Positions 1-7,166 of a stretch of 64,000 nucleotides of DNA are shown piece by piece. The translations under genes were made by a program, and so were the position numbers. The notes under the pieces are model-generated. The model was not told the origin of the DNA and ran no database searches. It was given only the letters and a program-made list of their open reading frames with translations. The stretch is from Nocardia exalbida NBRC 100660. Lineage in GTDB: Bacteria; Actinomycetota; Actinomycetes; Mycobacteriales; Mycobacteriaceae. How positions within the stretch are numbered: the stretch's first letter is position 1; every line of letters starts with the position of its first letter. The DNA is taken from positions 218,358 to 282,357 of the forward strand of contig NZ_BAFZ01000089.1 in assembly GCF_000308575.1 (NCBI RefSeq). Reading direction: 5' to 3'.

Positions 1-1
1 C

Positions 2-163
2 ACGAATCGGGTGCGCAACATGCGCTGGAGCAAGGTGATCGCCGCGGGCCGCACCGTCACGGCGAGTGTGCGGCTCGGCGCGGTAGCCGGAGTGGCTGTC
101 GTGGAGTTCGCGATCGGCAGCGACAGCATCGCGAGTGTGACGTTATATCTCGACGGTGACTGA
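2..163 (+). CDS. 3' end of an unidentified protein (partial)
   Basis: This open frame enters from the left edge and ends at TGA after 53 residues, so only the C-terminus is visible. The tail contains RVRNMRWSKVIAAGRTVTA followed by short alternating hydrophobic stretches. That pattern resembles the last strands of a hotdog-fold acyl dehydratase or thioesterase, but the fragment is too short to assign and I do not recognise the family. It runs toward the hydroxylase gene on the other strand, so the two are convergent with a gap of about 40 bases. Confidence 0.5.
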   Translation, partial: TNRVRNMRWSKVIAAGRTVTASVRLGAVAGVAVVEFAIGSDSIASVTLYLDGD

Positions 164-204
164 CACCGGATCATCCGCCGCCGCACCCGGCTACCGCACC
201 GCGT

Positions 205-1125
205 TCAGGACGTGAGCTGTCCCATGCGTTCCACCGTGCGGCCGGTTGCCGGAACTTCGACCACCTCGGACACCGGTGCCGCATGCTCGGTCCAGCCGGG
301 CGGACCGAAAACGTATCCGAGCCGCCCGCGCCAGGTGCTCGCTGCGCGCACGTCGCGGATCAGCGCGGCCAATTCGTGATAGTTGACCTTCAGCGGGTTG
401 TCGGTACCGATGTTCTTGGTGAGGCCGTATCGGACCGGTTCCGATTCGGCGGCGAAGCTGCCGAACATGCGATCCCAGATGATGAGGATGCCGCCGTAGT
501 TCTTGTCGATGTAGGGCTTGTTCGAACCGTGATGGACCCGATGGTGCGACGGCGTGTTGAACAGGAACTCGATCGGGCGTGGCAGCGTCCGGACGCGCTG
601 GGTGTGGATCGGGAACTGGTACAGCAGCCCGATGCCCTGCAACAAGAAGATCATCCAGGCCGGGAACCCCAGCAGCGCAGCGGGCACCCACGCCAGCCCG
701 CGCAGGATGTTCGGGACCGGATGCAGCCAGGAGAGGCGGATCGCGGTGGAGAGGTTGAAGTACTCGCTCGAGTGGTGCACGTTGTGCGCGGTCCACATCA
801 GCCGCACCCGATGGTCGGCGCGATGCGCCCAGTAGTAGCAGAGATCCGTGACGATCAGGCCGAGTACCCAGACCCACCACGAGCGCGGCGAAAGGTGCAG
901 CGGGGTGATCGCGGCGGCGCCGACCACCGCCGAGAACGGCAACAGATACTGCATCAGCGGTTTCACCAGCCGGCCCAGGGTGAACGTCGCGATGTTGGAC
1001 GCGGTGTCGCGGGCCGACCCGCTGTTGCCGGATCGGTCGGGATCTCGCCGGTAGGCGATCCATTCCACCAGCATGAGCACCGCGAACGCGGGAATGGCAT
1101 AGCTCAACAACTCCACACGGCCCAT
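205..1125 (-). CDS. Sterol desaturase / fatty acid hydroxylase family membrane protein
   Basis: A 306-residue integral membrane di-iron oxygenase of the fatty acid hydroxylase superfamily, whose members hydroxylate or desaturate lipids. Hydrophobic segments lie near residues 5-20, 45-75, 85-105 and 150-185. The histidine clusters that bind the two irons are visible: HRADH, HNVHH and HRVHH, followed by a further region containing YIDKNYGG. The ATG was chosen because AGGAG lies six bases upstream; the frame continues upstream without a better start. It is divergent from the histidine kinase gene. The natural substrate cannot be read from sequence; a sterol or a mycolate-related lipid is possible but unsupported. 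Confidence 0.85.
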   Translation of the reverse strand: MGRVELLSYAIPAFAVLMLVEWIAYRRDPDRSGNSGSARDTASNIATFTLGRLVKPLMQYLLPFSAVVGAAAITPLHLSPRSWWVWVLGLIVTDLCYYWAHRADHRVRLMWTAHNVHHSSEYFNLSTAIRLSWLHPVPNILRGLAWVPAALLGFPAWMIFLLQGIGLLYQFPIHTQRVRTLPRPIEFLFNTPSHHRVHHGSNKPYIDKNYGGILIIWDRMFGSFAAESEPVRYGLTKNIGTDNPLKVNYHELAALIRDVRAASTWRGRLGYVFGPPGWTEHAAPVSEVVEVPATGRTVERMGQLTS

Positions 1126-1342
1126 GAGTTCTCCTTCATCGTCCACCGTCGGCTTCGACGCTACGGCTGCGCGGCCGCGAGAACATCGCGCCGACGAGGG
1201 ATCGCGCGTCCCCCGCGCGGGGGACGCGGGCGGCTCGGCCGGCGGGCACAGTGAGTGGTCGGCGTCCCCGGCGCGGCCGGGCGCGCTCGCTAGGATCGCC
1301 GCGTGACTCGACGCTGAACCGGACGGAGGCGGTGGCGAACTG

Positions 1343-2506
1343 TTGGATGTGAGCAGGTCGCTGGCCCGGCAATCGGTGGTGGTCGCCGTCGCGGCGGCCC
1401 TGATCGACGCGGTGGTGCTGGGGCTGTGCGGCGTATTCGCCGTGGCACCGTGGCAGACGGCCGCCGCGATCACCGCGATCGTCGCCGCCGATCTGGCCTT
1501 GGCCGCGCCGCCCCGGACCGCCGGGGTGGTGGCGGTGGCGCAGGTGCTCGTGCGATTGCTGGCCGCACTGTTGCTGCACCGCCACGGGTTCCCGGTGCGG
1601 TTCGCCGACGTGGGTTTCCTGGTGGCCGGATATCGCGCGGGGGCATGGCTCGCCGGGCCGAAATCCGTGCTGACCATGCTGCTGCTGTGCGGCGGCGTGG
1701 CCACGGCCCACGTGCTCACCGGCAGCAATGCCGCCCAGGACTGGCGGCTGCTGCTCGCCTCCACGGTGGCCGCGGGATGCGTGCCCTGGCTGGTCGGCCG
1801 TTACACAGCCGCGCGCGGCGCCTACATCGCCGACCTCGAACAGCGGGCCCGGTTGCGACAGCAGGAGCACCGGGCGGCTCTGGAGCGAGCGGTCACCGAA
1901 GAGCGGGCGGCCATCGCCCGCGACCTGCACGACGTGATCTCGCACCACGTCAGCGCGATCGGCATCCACGCCGGCGCCGCCAGGCTGGCGCTGGGCGGCA
2001 CGGCGCCCCCTGCCGCCGCCCGATCGCTGTCCGCGGTGGAATCCAGCAGCCGGGCCGCGATGGTCGATCTGCGCCGCCAGCTCGATCTGTTGCACGGACG
2101 CGACGACGACGGACAGCGCCAGCCGGGACTCGCCGACATCGACGAGCTGATCGAGCACGTCCGCGCGGCCGGGCTCGAGGTCGAGACGACCGTGCGCGGG
2201 GACGCGGTCGAACTGCCCGACTCGCTGAACATCACCTTGTACCGCATCGTGCAGGAGATGCTGACCAACGCGCTGCGGCACGGGGACGGCACGCACGCGC
2301 GACTGGACGTGGAGTACCTGCCGAAGCGGGTGGTGCTGCGGGCGACCAATCCCCTCGCCCGCGAACCGGCCGCCGCCGACACCTCGGTCCCGCGCGGCCT
2401 CAACGGGATCCGCCGCCGCGCCGAGCTGTTCGGCGGCGAACTGGACTACGGCAGCGACGCCGCGCAGTGGCAGACCACGGTGTCCGTGCCGATCGGAGGA
2501 TCGTGA
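1343..2506 (+). CDS. NarL-type two-component sensor histidine kinase
   Basis: A 387-residue membrane sensor kinase. Residues 1-155 are mostly hydrophobic with about five or six membrane segments and no obvious extracellular domain. A HisKA_3 dimerisation domain follows, with the phospho-accepting histidine in ARDLHDVISHH (about residue 195). The HATPase domain shows NALRHG as N box and GLNGIRRRAELFGG as G box. The assigned start is TTG with a GGAGG 13 bases upstream; a GTG six bases downstream is an alternative. Its stop overlaps the start of the response regulator by four bases, so the pair is translationally coupled. The signal is unknown; kinases of this build often sense membrane or envelope stress. 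Confidence 0.88.
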   Translation: MDVSRSLARQSVVVAVAAALIDAVVLGLCGVFAVAPWQTAAAITAIVAADLALAAPPRTAGVVAVAQVLVRLLAALLLHRHGFPVRFADVGFLVAGYRAGAWLAGPKSVLTMLLLCGGVATAHVLTGSNAAQDWRLLLASTVAAGCVPWLVGRYTAARGAYIADLEQRARLRQQEHRAALERAVTEERAAIARDLHDVISHHVSAIGIHAGAARLALGGTAPPAAARSLSAVESSSRAAMVDLRRQLDLLHGRDDDGQRQPGLADIDELIEHVRAAGLEVETTVRGDAVELPDSLNITLYRIVQEMLTNALRHGDGTHARLDVEYLPKRVVLRATNPLAREPAAADTSVPRGLNGIRRRAELFGGELDYGSDAAQWQTTVSVPIGGS

Positions 2507-3159
2507 ACCCACCCATCCGCGTCCTGATCGCCGACGACCACAGCATGTTCCGCTCCGGCCTGCGCGCCGTCGTCGACAGCCAGGCGGACCTCGATTGCGT
2601 CGCCGAAGTGAGCGACGGCCGCGCCGCCATCACCGAGACCGCCCGGCTGCGACCGGATGTCGCGATCCTCGATGTCCGGATGCCGAAACTGGACGGGCTG
2701 GCCGCCACCGGTGCGATCGTCGCCGCGGGCGGAACGCACGTCTTGGTGCTCACCACCTACGACAGCGACGCCAACCTGTATCGCGCCTTGCAGGCGGGTG
2801 CGAGCGGGTTCCTGCTGAAAAGCCTGCCGCCCGAGGAGTTGGTCACGGCCATCCGGATCGCGGCACGCGGCGACGCGCTGATCGATCCCTCGATGACCCG
2901 CCGCCTGGTGTCCCGCTTCGCGAGCACGCTCGCACCGCCGCGCACCCCACAGGAAGTCCACCAGCTCACCGCTCGTGAACTCGAGGTACTGCTCCTGCTG
3001 GCCGACGCGCGCAGCAATGCCGAGATAGCCGCGCAACTGGGCGTCGGCGAGGAGACGGTGAAGACCCACGTCTCCCGCATCCTCGCCAAACTCGGTGTGC
3101 GCGATCGCATCCACGCCGTCGTCTACGCCCATCAGCACGGGCTGGTCACGCCGGAATAG
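2503..3159 (+). CDS. NarL/FixJ-family response regulator
   Basis: A 218-residue response regulator paired with the kinase upstream. The receiver domain (1-120) begins IRVLIADDH and carries the phosphorylated aspartate in VAILDVRMP; the switch threonine and lysine follow in LTTY and LLKS. A LuxR-type helix-turn-helix occupies about 150-215, with LTARELEVLLL and VKTHVSRILAKLGVRDR. GTG was chosen because GGAGG lies just upstream and it overlaps the kinase stop as GTGA. A longer frame upstream in the same phase is only the out-of-frame shadow of the kinase gene. Confidence 0.92.
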   Translation: MNPPIRVLIADDHSMFRSGLRAVVDSQADLDCVAEVSDGRAAITETARLRPDVAILDVRMPKLDGLAATGAIVAAGGTHVLVLTTYDSDANLYRALQAGASGFLLKSLPPEELVTAIRIAARGDALIDPSMTRRLVSRFASTLAPPRTPQEVHQLTARELEVLLLLADARSNAEIAAQLGVGEETVKTHVSRILAKLGVRDRIHAVVYAHQHGLVTPE

Positions 3160-3223
3160 GCGCGCTCGCCCGGGCCTCTGAGACGCGGGACAACCCGACA
3201 ACTCCTCGACGCCGGCCCACTAC

Positions 3224-3254
3224 GGCGGAGCGGCGCCCACCTCGCCGCTCCGCC
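3224..3254. terminator. Bidirectional intrinsic terminator-like hairpin
   Basis: A 12-bp perfect inverted repeat, GGCGGAGCGGCG and its complement, with a 7-base loop. It lies between the convergent response regulator and VOC genes, so it could terminate both. There is no clear T-run, as is common in very high-GC actinobacteria. Confidence 0.6.
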
Positions 3255-3262
3255 GACACGGC

Positions 3263-4069
3263 TCAGGTGCCGCTCGGCGCTTCGCCGACGGTGGTCGTGG
3301 GATCGATGATGCCGAAGACCTCGCCCTGCGGGCCCTGGACGATGCCCATACGCCCGAAGGGGCTGTCGTCGGGTCCGGACATCACGGTGGCGCCGAGATC
3401 GCCCGCCTGGGACAGCGCCTGGTCGGTGTTGTCGACCTGGAACCAGGTCAGCCAATACGACGGGTTGTCGCCCGGCATCTTCGTCGAGTCGTTGACACCG
3501 CCGACGGCGTCGCCGTCTGGCGTCAGGCTGATGGTGGAGTAGACGAAGTGCTCGCCGTCACCGATCTCGGTGTAGTGCCAGCCGAACACGTCGGCGTAGA
3601 ACTCCTGCGCCCGCTTGTAGTCGCTGGTGTGCAGTTCATTCCAGCAGTAGGCGCCGTGCTCGTTGTAGATGCCCGCGCCCGCATGGGCCTTGGCCTCCCA
3701 GACCCCGAACACCGCGCCGGTGGGGTCGGCTCCGACGAACATGCGGCCGACATCGAGCACGTCGAACGGTTTCATCATCAGGGCACCGCCCGCCGCGCCG
3801 ACCTTCTCCCCGATCGCGTCGGCGCTGTCGGCGGCGATATAGGTGGTCCACACCGACGGCATCGGCATGCCTTCCGGCTTGGGTCCGATGCCCGCGGCCG
3901 CGCGGCCGTTGCGCATCGCCATCAGATATCCACCCGCCTCCGGCGGGCTGTCCTGGATCTCCCAGCCGAAGAGGGCGCCGTAGAATTCGCGGGCGCGCGC
4001 CGGATCGTCGACCTGGCAGTCGACCCAGCACGGCGTTCCCTGCGGCCAGCTTCCGTCATGAGTGGGCAT
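3263..4069 (-). CDS. Two-domain VOC (glyoxalase/bleomycin-resistance fold) protein
   Basis: A 268-residue cytosolic protein built from two vicinal-oxygen-chelate modules (about 12-130 and 140-262). Each begins with a CWVDCQVDDPARAREFY- or CWNELHTSDYKRAQEFY-like strand-helix and contains FGW. It resembles the actinobacterial CFP32/CFP30B-type antigens (Rv0577-like), whose enzymatic activity is not firmly established. The start MPTHDGSWPQG was preferred over an upstream ATG because AGGAGG lies nine bases before it. It is monocistronic, with a long untranslated region before the divergent nitrile hydratase-like operon. Confidence 0.85.
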   Translation of the reverse strand: MPTHDGSWPQGTPCWVDCQVDDPARAREFYGALFGWEIQDSPPEAGGYLMAMRNGRAAAGIGPKPEGMPMPSVWTTYIAADSADAIGEKVGAAGGALMMKPFDVLDVGRMFVGADPTGAVFGVWEAKAHAGAGIYNEHGAYCWNELHTSDYKRAQEFYADVFGWHYTEIGDGEHFVYSTISLTPDGDAVGGVNDSTKMPGDNPSYWLTWFQVDNTDQALSQAGDLGATVMSGPDDSPFGRMGIVQGPQGEVFGIIDPTTTVGEAPSGT

Positions 4070-4716
4070 TGCGAGTGCCTCCTGACACGGGTTGCCGATG
4101 TGCGGCCGAGACAGCCGGCACACGGCTAGTCAACCACCAGCACTCCGTGGAAGTGAGCCGATTCGGCCGACCGCTCGATCGGGTTCACGAGCGTTGTGGA
4201 CTCAGGGGAAAGACCCCTTACACAGATCAGTCCCCGGTAGTCTTATCGAAACCGTGAGCGTCGGTCGTCGCTGACGACTCCGGTGTTTCGACTGGCTTGC
4301 CGGGGGCCTAGCCGGATCCTGGGTCGGTGTCTTCACTGCCTGTCGACGTCTCGGCTGACAGTGCGCTCACCTACCGGTGCTCCGGTGTAATGACCAGTCT
4401 CCTCCACATTTTCCGCTAGTCAAGAGGCCGAACCGCCGATTCTCCGAGCCGGTGCGCGGGCCGCGCCGCGCACCCCAGACATCCTTCAGCAAATCGATCT
4501 TGACGTGTACTCTTGGCATCCGAACCATGCCATTGTGACTGGGGTCACAGCCCCGTCGCCCGACTGTTCCCGTCTGCCCGATGGCCGGGCAGACCGTCCC
4601 GTTGGAGTCCCCATGGCGCTCGTCCTCGGTCCCGTCTCGACGAGTGCGGGCGTGCGCGCGCACATCCACCGCAACCGCCCCGCCGGGGACACCGGATCCG
4701 TCGCTACGGAGTCATC
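4070..4716. other. Intergenic region between the VOC gene and the hydratase operon
   Basis: About 650 bases without a credible gene. Small frames here lack ribosome binding sites and have no recognisable protein. The region is less GC-rich around 4190-4260 and 4390-4430. A TTGACG (4500-4505) could be a -35 box for the rightward operon, though no convincing -10 follows at 17 bases. A perfect CRP-type palindrome, listed separately, lies just downstream of that position. Confidence 0.6.
4534..4549. promoter_or_regulatory. Perfect CRP/GlxR-type operator
   Basis: TGTGA-CTGGGG-TCACA matches the TGTGA-N6-TCACA consensus of the cAMP receptor protein family (mycobacterial CRP, corynebacterial GlxR) at all ten conserved bases. 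It lies about 170 bases upstream of the first hydratase gene. If the TTGACG just upstream is the -35 box, the site would cover the start of transcription and fit repression; this is inference. Confidence 0.75.
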
Positions 4717-5142
4717 ATGAGCGCACCGAACCGATTCGACGAGTTGCAGCATCGCGTCGCGGACCTCGCACCGGTCTTCCGCGAGCCGCTGGACTCGCCC
4801 TACGAGATCTCCAACGAGTTGTTCGCCGCACTTCGGCACGTTCTGCACGACGTGGGCGGCCAACCGGACATCCCGGTCGAGTACCGGGAGAAGGAGGAAG
4901 AGCCCTGGGAGATGAGCACCTACGTCACGTGCGAATGCCTCGGGTGGCGCGGGGTGTGGAACTCCGAGGAACGCAGGCGAGCGGAGAACGATCTCGGCGC
5001 GACGCTGTATTTCGGTCTCCCCTACTACGCGCGCTGGGCGACCGTCGCGGCGAAGACCCTGGTCGCCAAAGGACTGATCACCCCCGACGAACTCTCGGCC
5101 AAGTTGGACGAAGTGCGCGCCCGCAGGGAGGCGCGGCCATGA
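4717..5142 (+). CDS. Nitrile hydratase beta N-terminal-like subunit (thiocyanate hydrolase beta-like)
   Basis: A 141-residue protein matching the N-terminal half of the nitrile hydratase beta subunit, a helical region ending in LVAKGLITPDELSAKLDEVRARR. In ordinary nitrile hydratases this half is fused to the SH3-like half encoded by the next gene. The split arrangement is that of thiocyanate hydrolase (scnB, scnA, scnC) and of three-subunit hydratases such as toyocamycin nitrile hydratase. It contains a CECLGWRG motif shared with the fourth gene of the operon. ATG follows ACGGAG. Its stop overlaps the next start by four bases. Substrate is not predictable: nitrile, thiocyanate, carbonyl sulfide or a specialised metabolite are all possible. 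Confidence 0.82.
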   Translation: MSAPNRFDELQHRVADLAPVFREPLDSPYEISNELFAALRHVLHDVGGQPDIPVEYREKEEEPWEMSTYVTCECLGWRGVWNSEERRRAENDLGATLYFGLPYYARWATVAAKTLVAKGLITPDELSAKLDEVRARREARP

Positions 5143-5438
5143 GCAGGAAGTATCGGATCGGCGATCGCGTCCGGGTGCGCAACGCTACGTCGATGTTCCA
5201 CACCCGTACCCAGGCCTACACGCGCGGGCACACCGGCGTCGTCGTCGAGCACCGGCCGGAGTGGATCATCCCCGAGGACGAGGCGTGGGGACGCGAGGAC
5301 GGTCGCGTCGAGCCGTTCTACGTCGTGCGATTCCATCAGAAGGATTTGTGGCCCAAATACACCGGCTTCGACGCCGACACCTTGGAGACGGAGGTCTCCG
5401 AGCGCTGGCTCGAGCCCGCAGAGGAGGACGCCCAGTGA
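5139..5438 (+). CDS. Nitrile hydratase beta C-terminal-like subunit (thiocyanate hydrolase alpha-like)
   Basis: A 99-residue protein equal to the SH3-like C-terminal half of nitrile hydratase beta. It begins KYRIGDRVRVRN, contains HTRTQAYTRGHTGVVVEH (family pattern: H-T-R-x-P-x-Y-x-R-G, here with Q where proline is usual) and ends in the FYVVRF and WLEP strands. GGGAGG precedes the ATG, and both ends overlap neighbours by four bases, so the three subunits should be made in equal amounts. Together with the preceding gene it would form one complete beta subunit packed against the metal-bearing subunit. Confidence 0.85.
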   Translation: MSRKYRIGDRVRVRNATSMFHTRTQAYTRGHTGVVVEHRPEWIIPEDEAWGREDGRVEPFYVVRFHQKDLWPKYTGFDADTLETEVSERWLEPAEEDAQ

Positions 5439-6145
5439 GCCGGACCCACGATCACGACGCGCACGCGCCGATCCGGACGAGCGACGAGATCAGCGAATTC
5501 GAAGTGCTCGAGACGGCGGTCCGCGAACTGGCCATCGAGAAGGGGCTCTTCTCCCACGAAGACCACCGCAGGTTCGCCGAGTGGGCCGAATCGGTCGGTC
5601 CGCACGGCGGATCGAGACTGGTCGCCAAGGCGTGGACCGATCCCGACTTCAAGGCGCGCCTGCTCGCCGACGGGACCGAGACGTGCAAAGAGGTCGGCAT
5701 CGACTGGCACGATCCCACCGGCTCCGGGACGCCGAGCGACTACACCTACTTCTACGTGCTGGAGAACACCCCGCAGGTGCACAACGTCATCGTGTGCACG
5801 CTGTGTTCGTGCTATCCGCGACCGGTTCTCGGAATGTCCCCCGACTGGTATCGCACACCCAATTACCGCCGCCGCCTGGTGCGCTGGCCCCGCGAGGTGC
5901 TCGCCGAGTTCGGCTTGCACTTCCCGCCCGACGTCGAGATCCGGGTGCACGATTCGAACCAGAAATCCCGGTTCATGGTGCTGCCGATGCGCCCAGAGGG
6001 CACCGAGGGCTGGACCGAGGAGCAGCTGGCCGCCATCGTCACCCGGGACACCATGATCGGAGTGGCGCTGCCCCAGGTCGACTGGACCGCGCAGCAGCCG
6101 CCGAACCGAGTCGAGACCGCGGCGGGGCAGGAGGGACGCCGGTGA
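5435..6145 (+). CDS. Cobalt-type nitrile hydratase alpha / thiocyanate hydrolase gamma-like catalytic subunit
   Basis: A 236-residue catalytic subunit. The metal site is visible as VCTLCSCYPRPVLG near residues 128-141. The three cysteines of CTLCSC bind the non-corrin metal and the middle pair are normally oxidised to sulfinic and sulfenic acids. Threonine in the second position is the cobalt-type signature; iron enzymes have serine. The following WYRTPNYRRR is the usual arginine-rich contact with the beta subunit. GTG start follows GAGGAGG and overlaps the upstream stop. An acidic, variable C-terminal tail (about 205-236) extends past the core. Whether water is added to a nitrile or to thiocyanate cannot be decided from this sequence. 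Confidence 0.88.
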   Translation: MSRTHDHDAHAPIRTSDEISEFEVLETAVRELAIEKGLFSHEDHRRFAEWAESVGPHGGSRLVAKAWTDPDFKARLLADGTETCKEVGIDWHDPTGSGTPSDYTYFYVLENTPQVHNVIVCTLCSCYPRPVLGMSPDWYRTPNYRRRLVRWPREVLAEFGLHFPPDVEIRVHDSNQKSRFMVLPMRPEGTEGWTEEQLAAIVTRDTMIGVALPQVDWTAQQPPNRVETAAGQEGRR

Positions 6146-6471
6146 CGAGCGGTCCGTACGAAGTGCTGCTGAAAACCTTGGGTCCCGCGTCGCGCCGGGA
6201 GAGCACCCTGCCCGAACTCGATCGCAAGCCGGACCCGTGGGAGTCCAGCATGCAAGCCACGTGCGAATGCCTCTCCTGGCGCGGCGCCCTGGACAACCTG
6301 GAGCGCCGCCATGCCGAGGACGAGCTCGGCGAGACCATCTACCGGGACTTCCCGGTACGCACCCGATCTGCGGTGGTCACCGCGCACGCGCTGATGGACC
6401 TGGGCGTGATCAGCCCGGAGGAACTGCACGCCCGCATGGAAGCGGTCCGGGAGCGGTTCCACCGGCAGTAG
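6142..6471 (+). CDS. Nitrile hydratase activator / P15K-like small protein
   Basis: A 109-residue protein related to the first gene of the operon: both share a TCECL-WRG motif followed by a run of charged residues and a GVISPEEL- or GLITPDEL-type end. In thiocyanate hydrolase operons the fourth gene, downstream of scnC, encodes P15K, a beta-like metallochaperone needed for cobalt insertion, and cobalt nitrile hydratases have similar small activators. Position and homology therefore favour a cobalt-insertion role rather than a structural subunit. GTG overlaps the alpha stop by four bases. A strong hairpin follows 58 bases after the stop. Confidence 0.75.
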   Translation: MTSGPYEVLLKTLGPASRRESTLPELDRKPDPWESSMQATCECLSWRGALDNLERRHAEDELGETIYRDFPVRTRSAVVTAHALMDLGVISPEELHARMEAVRERFHRQ

Positions 6472-6528
6472 GCCAACCAGAACCGGCGGAGAGCCCCGGA
6501 GACGGCCGAACCGAAGCATCGCAAACGA

Positions 6529-6560
6529 AAAGGCCCGGAACCTCATGGTTCCGGGCCTTT
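6529..6560. terminator. Bidirectional intrinsic terminator
   Basis: A 14-bp perfect inverted repeat, AAAGGCCCGGAACC with its complement, around a TCAT loop. It has A-runs on the left and T-runs on the right. Read leftward, T4 follows the stem. It separates the hydratase operon from the convergent initiator tRNA gene and can serve both. Confidence 0.85.
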
Positions 6561-6566
6561 CGCTAG

Positions 6567-6640
6567 TAGCGGGGACAGGATTTGAACCTGCGACCTCTGG
6601 GTTATGAGCCCAGCGAGCTACCGAGCTGCTCCACCCCGCG
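6567..6640 (-). tRNA. Initiator tRNA-fMet (CAT)
   Basis: Read on the minus strand, a complete 74-base cloverleaf begins CGCGGGGTGGAGCAG. The anticodon is CAT (complement of 6604-6606). The anticodon stem has the three consecutive G:C pairs (GGG/CCC) diagnostic of initiator tRNA. The first acceptor position is an unpaired C1 opposite U72, another initiator feature. The T arm is GCAGG-TTCAAAT-CCTGT. The CCA end is not encoded. Confidence 0.97.
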
Positions 6641-6835
6641 TCGGTGAACACAACATTACACACGGGTTCACGCAGACTGCAAATCACCAGCTCAGCAGCG
6701 GTTTCGACCCGATAGACGGACCATCGGAACCGTCGACGGGACCCTATAGCAACCCCGAAACGCGCGATGCGAACTCGGCGAGAAGCACATTCCACACCGC
6801 GCCCGCAAGATTTGCCACACGTTGACCACTTCAAA

Positions 6836-6851
6836 CGTGACGTACTTCACT
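6836..6851. promoter_or_regulatory. CRP-like half-conserved operator upstream of rpf
   Basis: CGTGA-CGTACT-TCACT fits TGTGA-N6-TCACA with one mismatch in each outer position. It is centred 23 bases from the better site to its right, about two helical turns, so two dimers could bind the same face of the DNA. Confidence 0.5.
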
Positions 6852-6858
6852 ATTTCGA

Positions 6859-6874
6859 CGTGATCTCACTCACA
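6859..6874. promoter_or_regulatory. CRP/GlxR-type operator upstream of rpf
   Basis: CGTGA-TCTCAC-TCACA matches nine of the ten conserved CRP bases. It lies about 290 bases before the rpf start codon in an unusually A+T-rich stretch. CRP control of rpf genes is established in related organisms (M. tuberculosis rpfA by Rv3676, Corynebacterium rpf2 by GlxR). Confidence 0.7.
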
Positions 6875-7048
6875 TAACGATGCGATAACTTACCACTGCT
6901 CTGGCGTGTTGATGCCGTTTCCCACCTGGAAAAACGGGGATATTTCTGTTATTCGCTTCATGCAATTCCGGCGTTATCCAGATGTGATCTGCTGAGATTT
7001 CTTCGTTACCGTCAATCCACGGCCCGGATCATCCGAGACGGGCTCGAA

Positions 7049-7115
7049 CTCGAACCGCCGAACACCGGCAACCCTGTCCCGCGGTTCGAGGATCCCCGAC
7101 GACCTGGGGACAGGG
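7049..7115 (+). ncRNA. Structured 5' leader of rpf with possible pseudoknot
   Basis: CTCGAACCGC (7049-7058) pairs perfectly with 7081-7090. The last nine bases of the loop, CCCTGTCCC (7072-7080), are perfectly complementary to GGGACAGGG at 7107-7115, so a pseudoknot or two alternative folds are possible. The ribosome binding site follows 35 bases later. Some actinobacterial rpf genes carry a cyclic-di-AMP (ydaO) riboswitch, but I cannot match its conserved bases here. A regulatory leader of unknown type is the safer description. Confidence 0.4.
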
Positions 7116-7166
7116 ACGCGGCAGAGTTCCATCGCCGTGCCGGCGGGCGCAGGGAGGGAAACGACC

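Noticed and set aside
6900..7166. Cyclic-di-AMP (ydaO) riboswitch before rpf
   Set aside because: Expected from relatives, but the conserved sequence blocks of the family could not be found by eye; kept only as an undefined structured leader.
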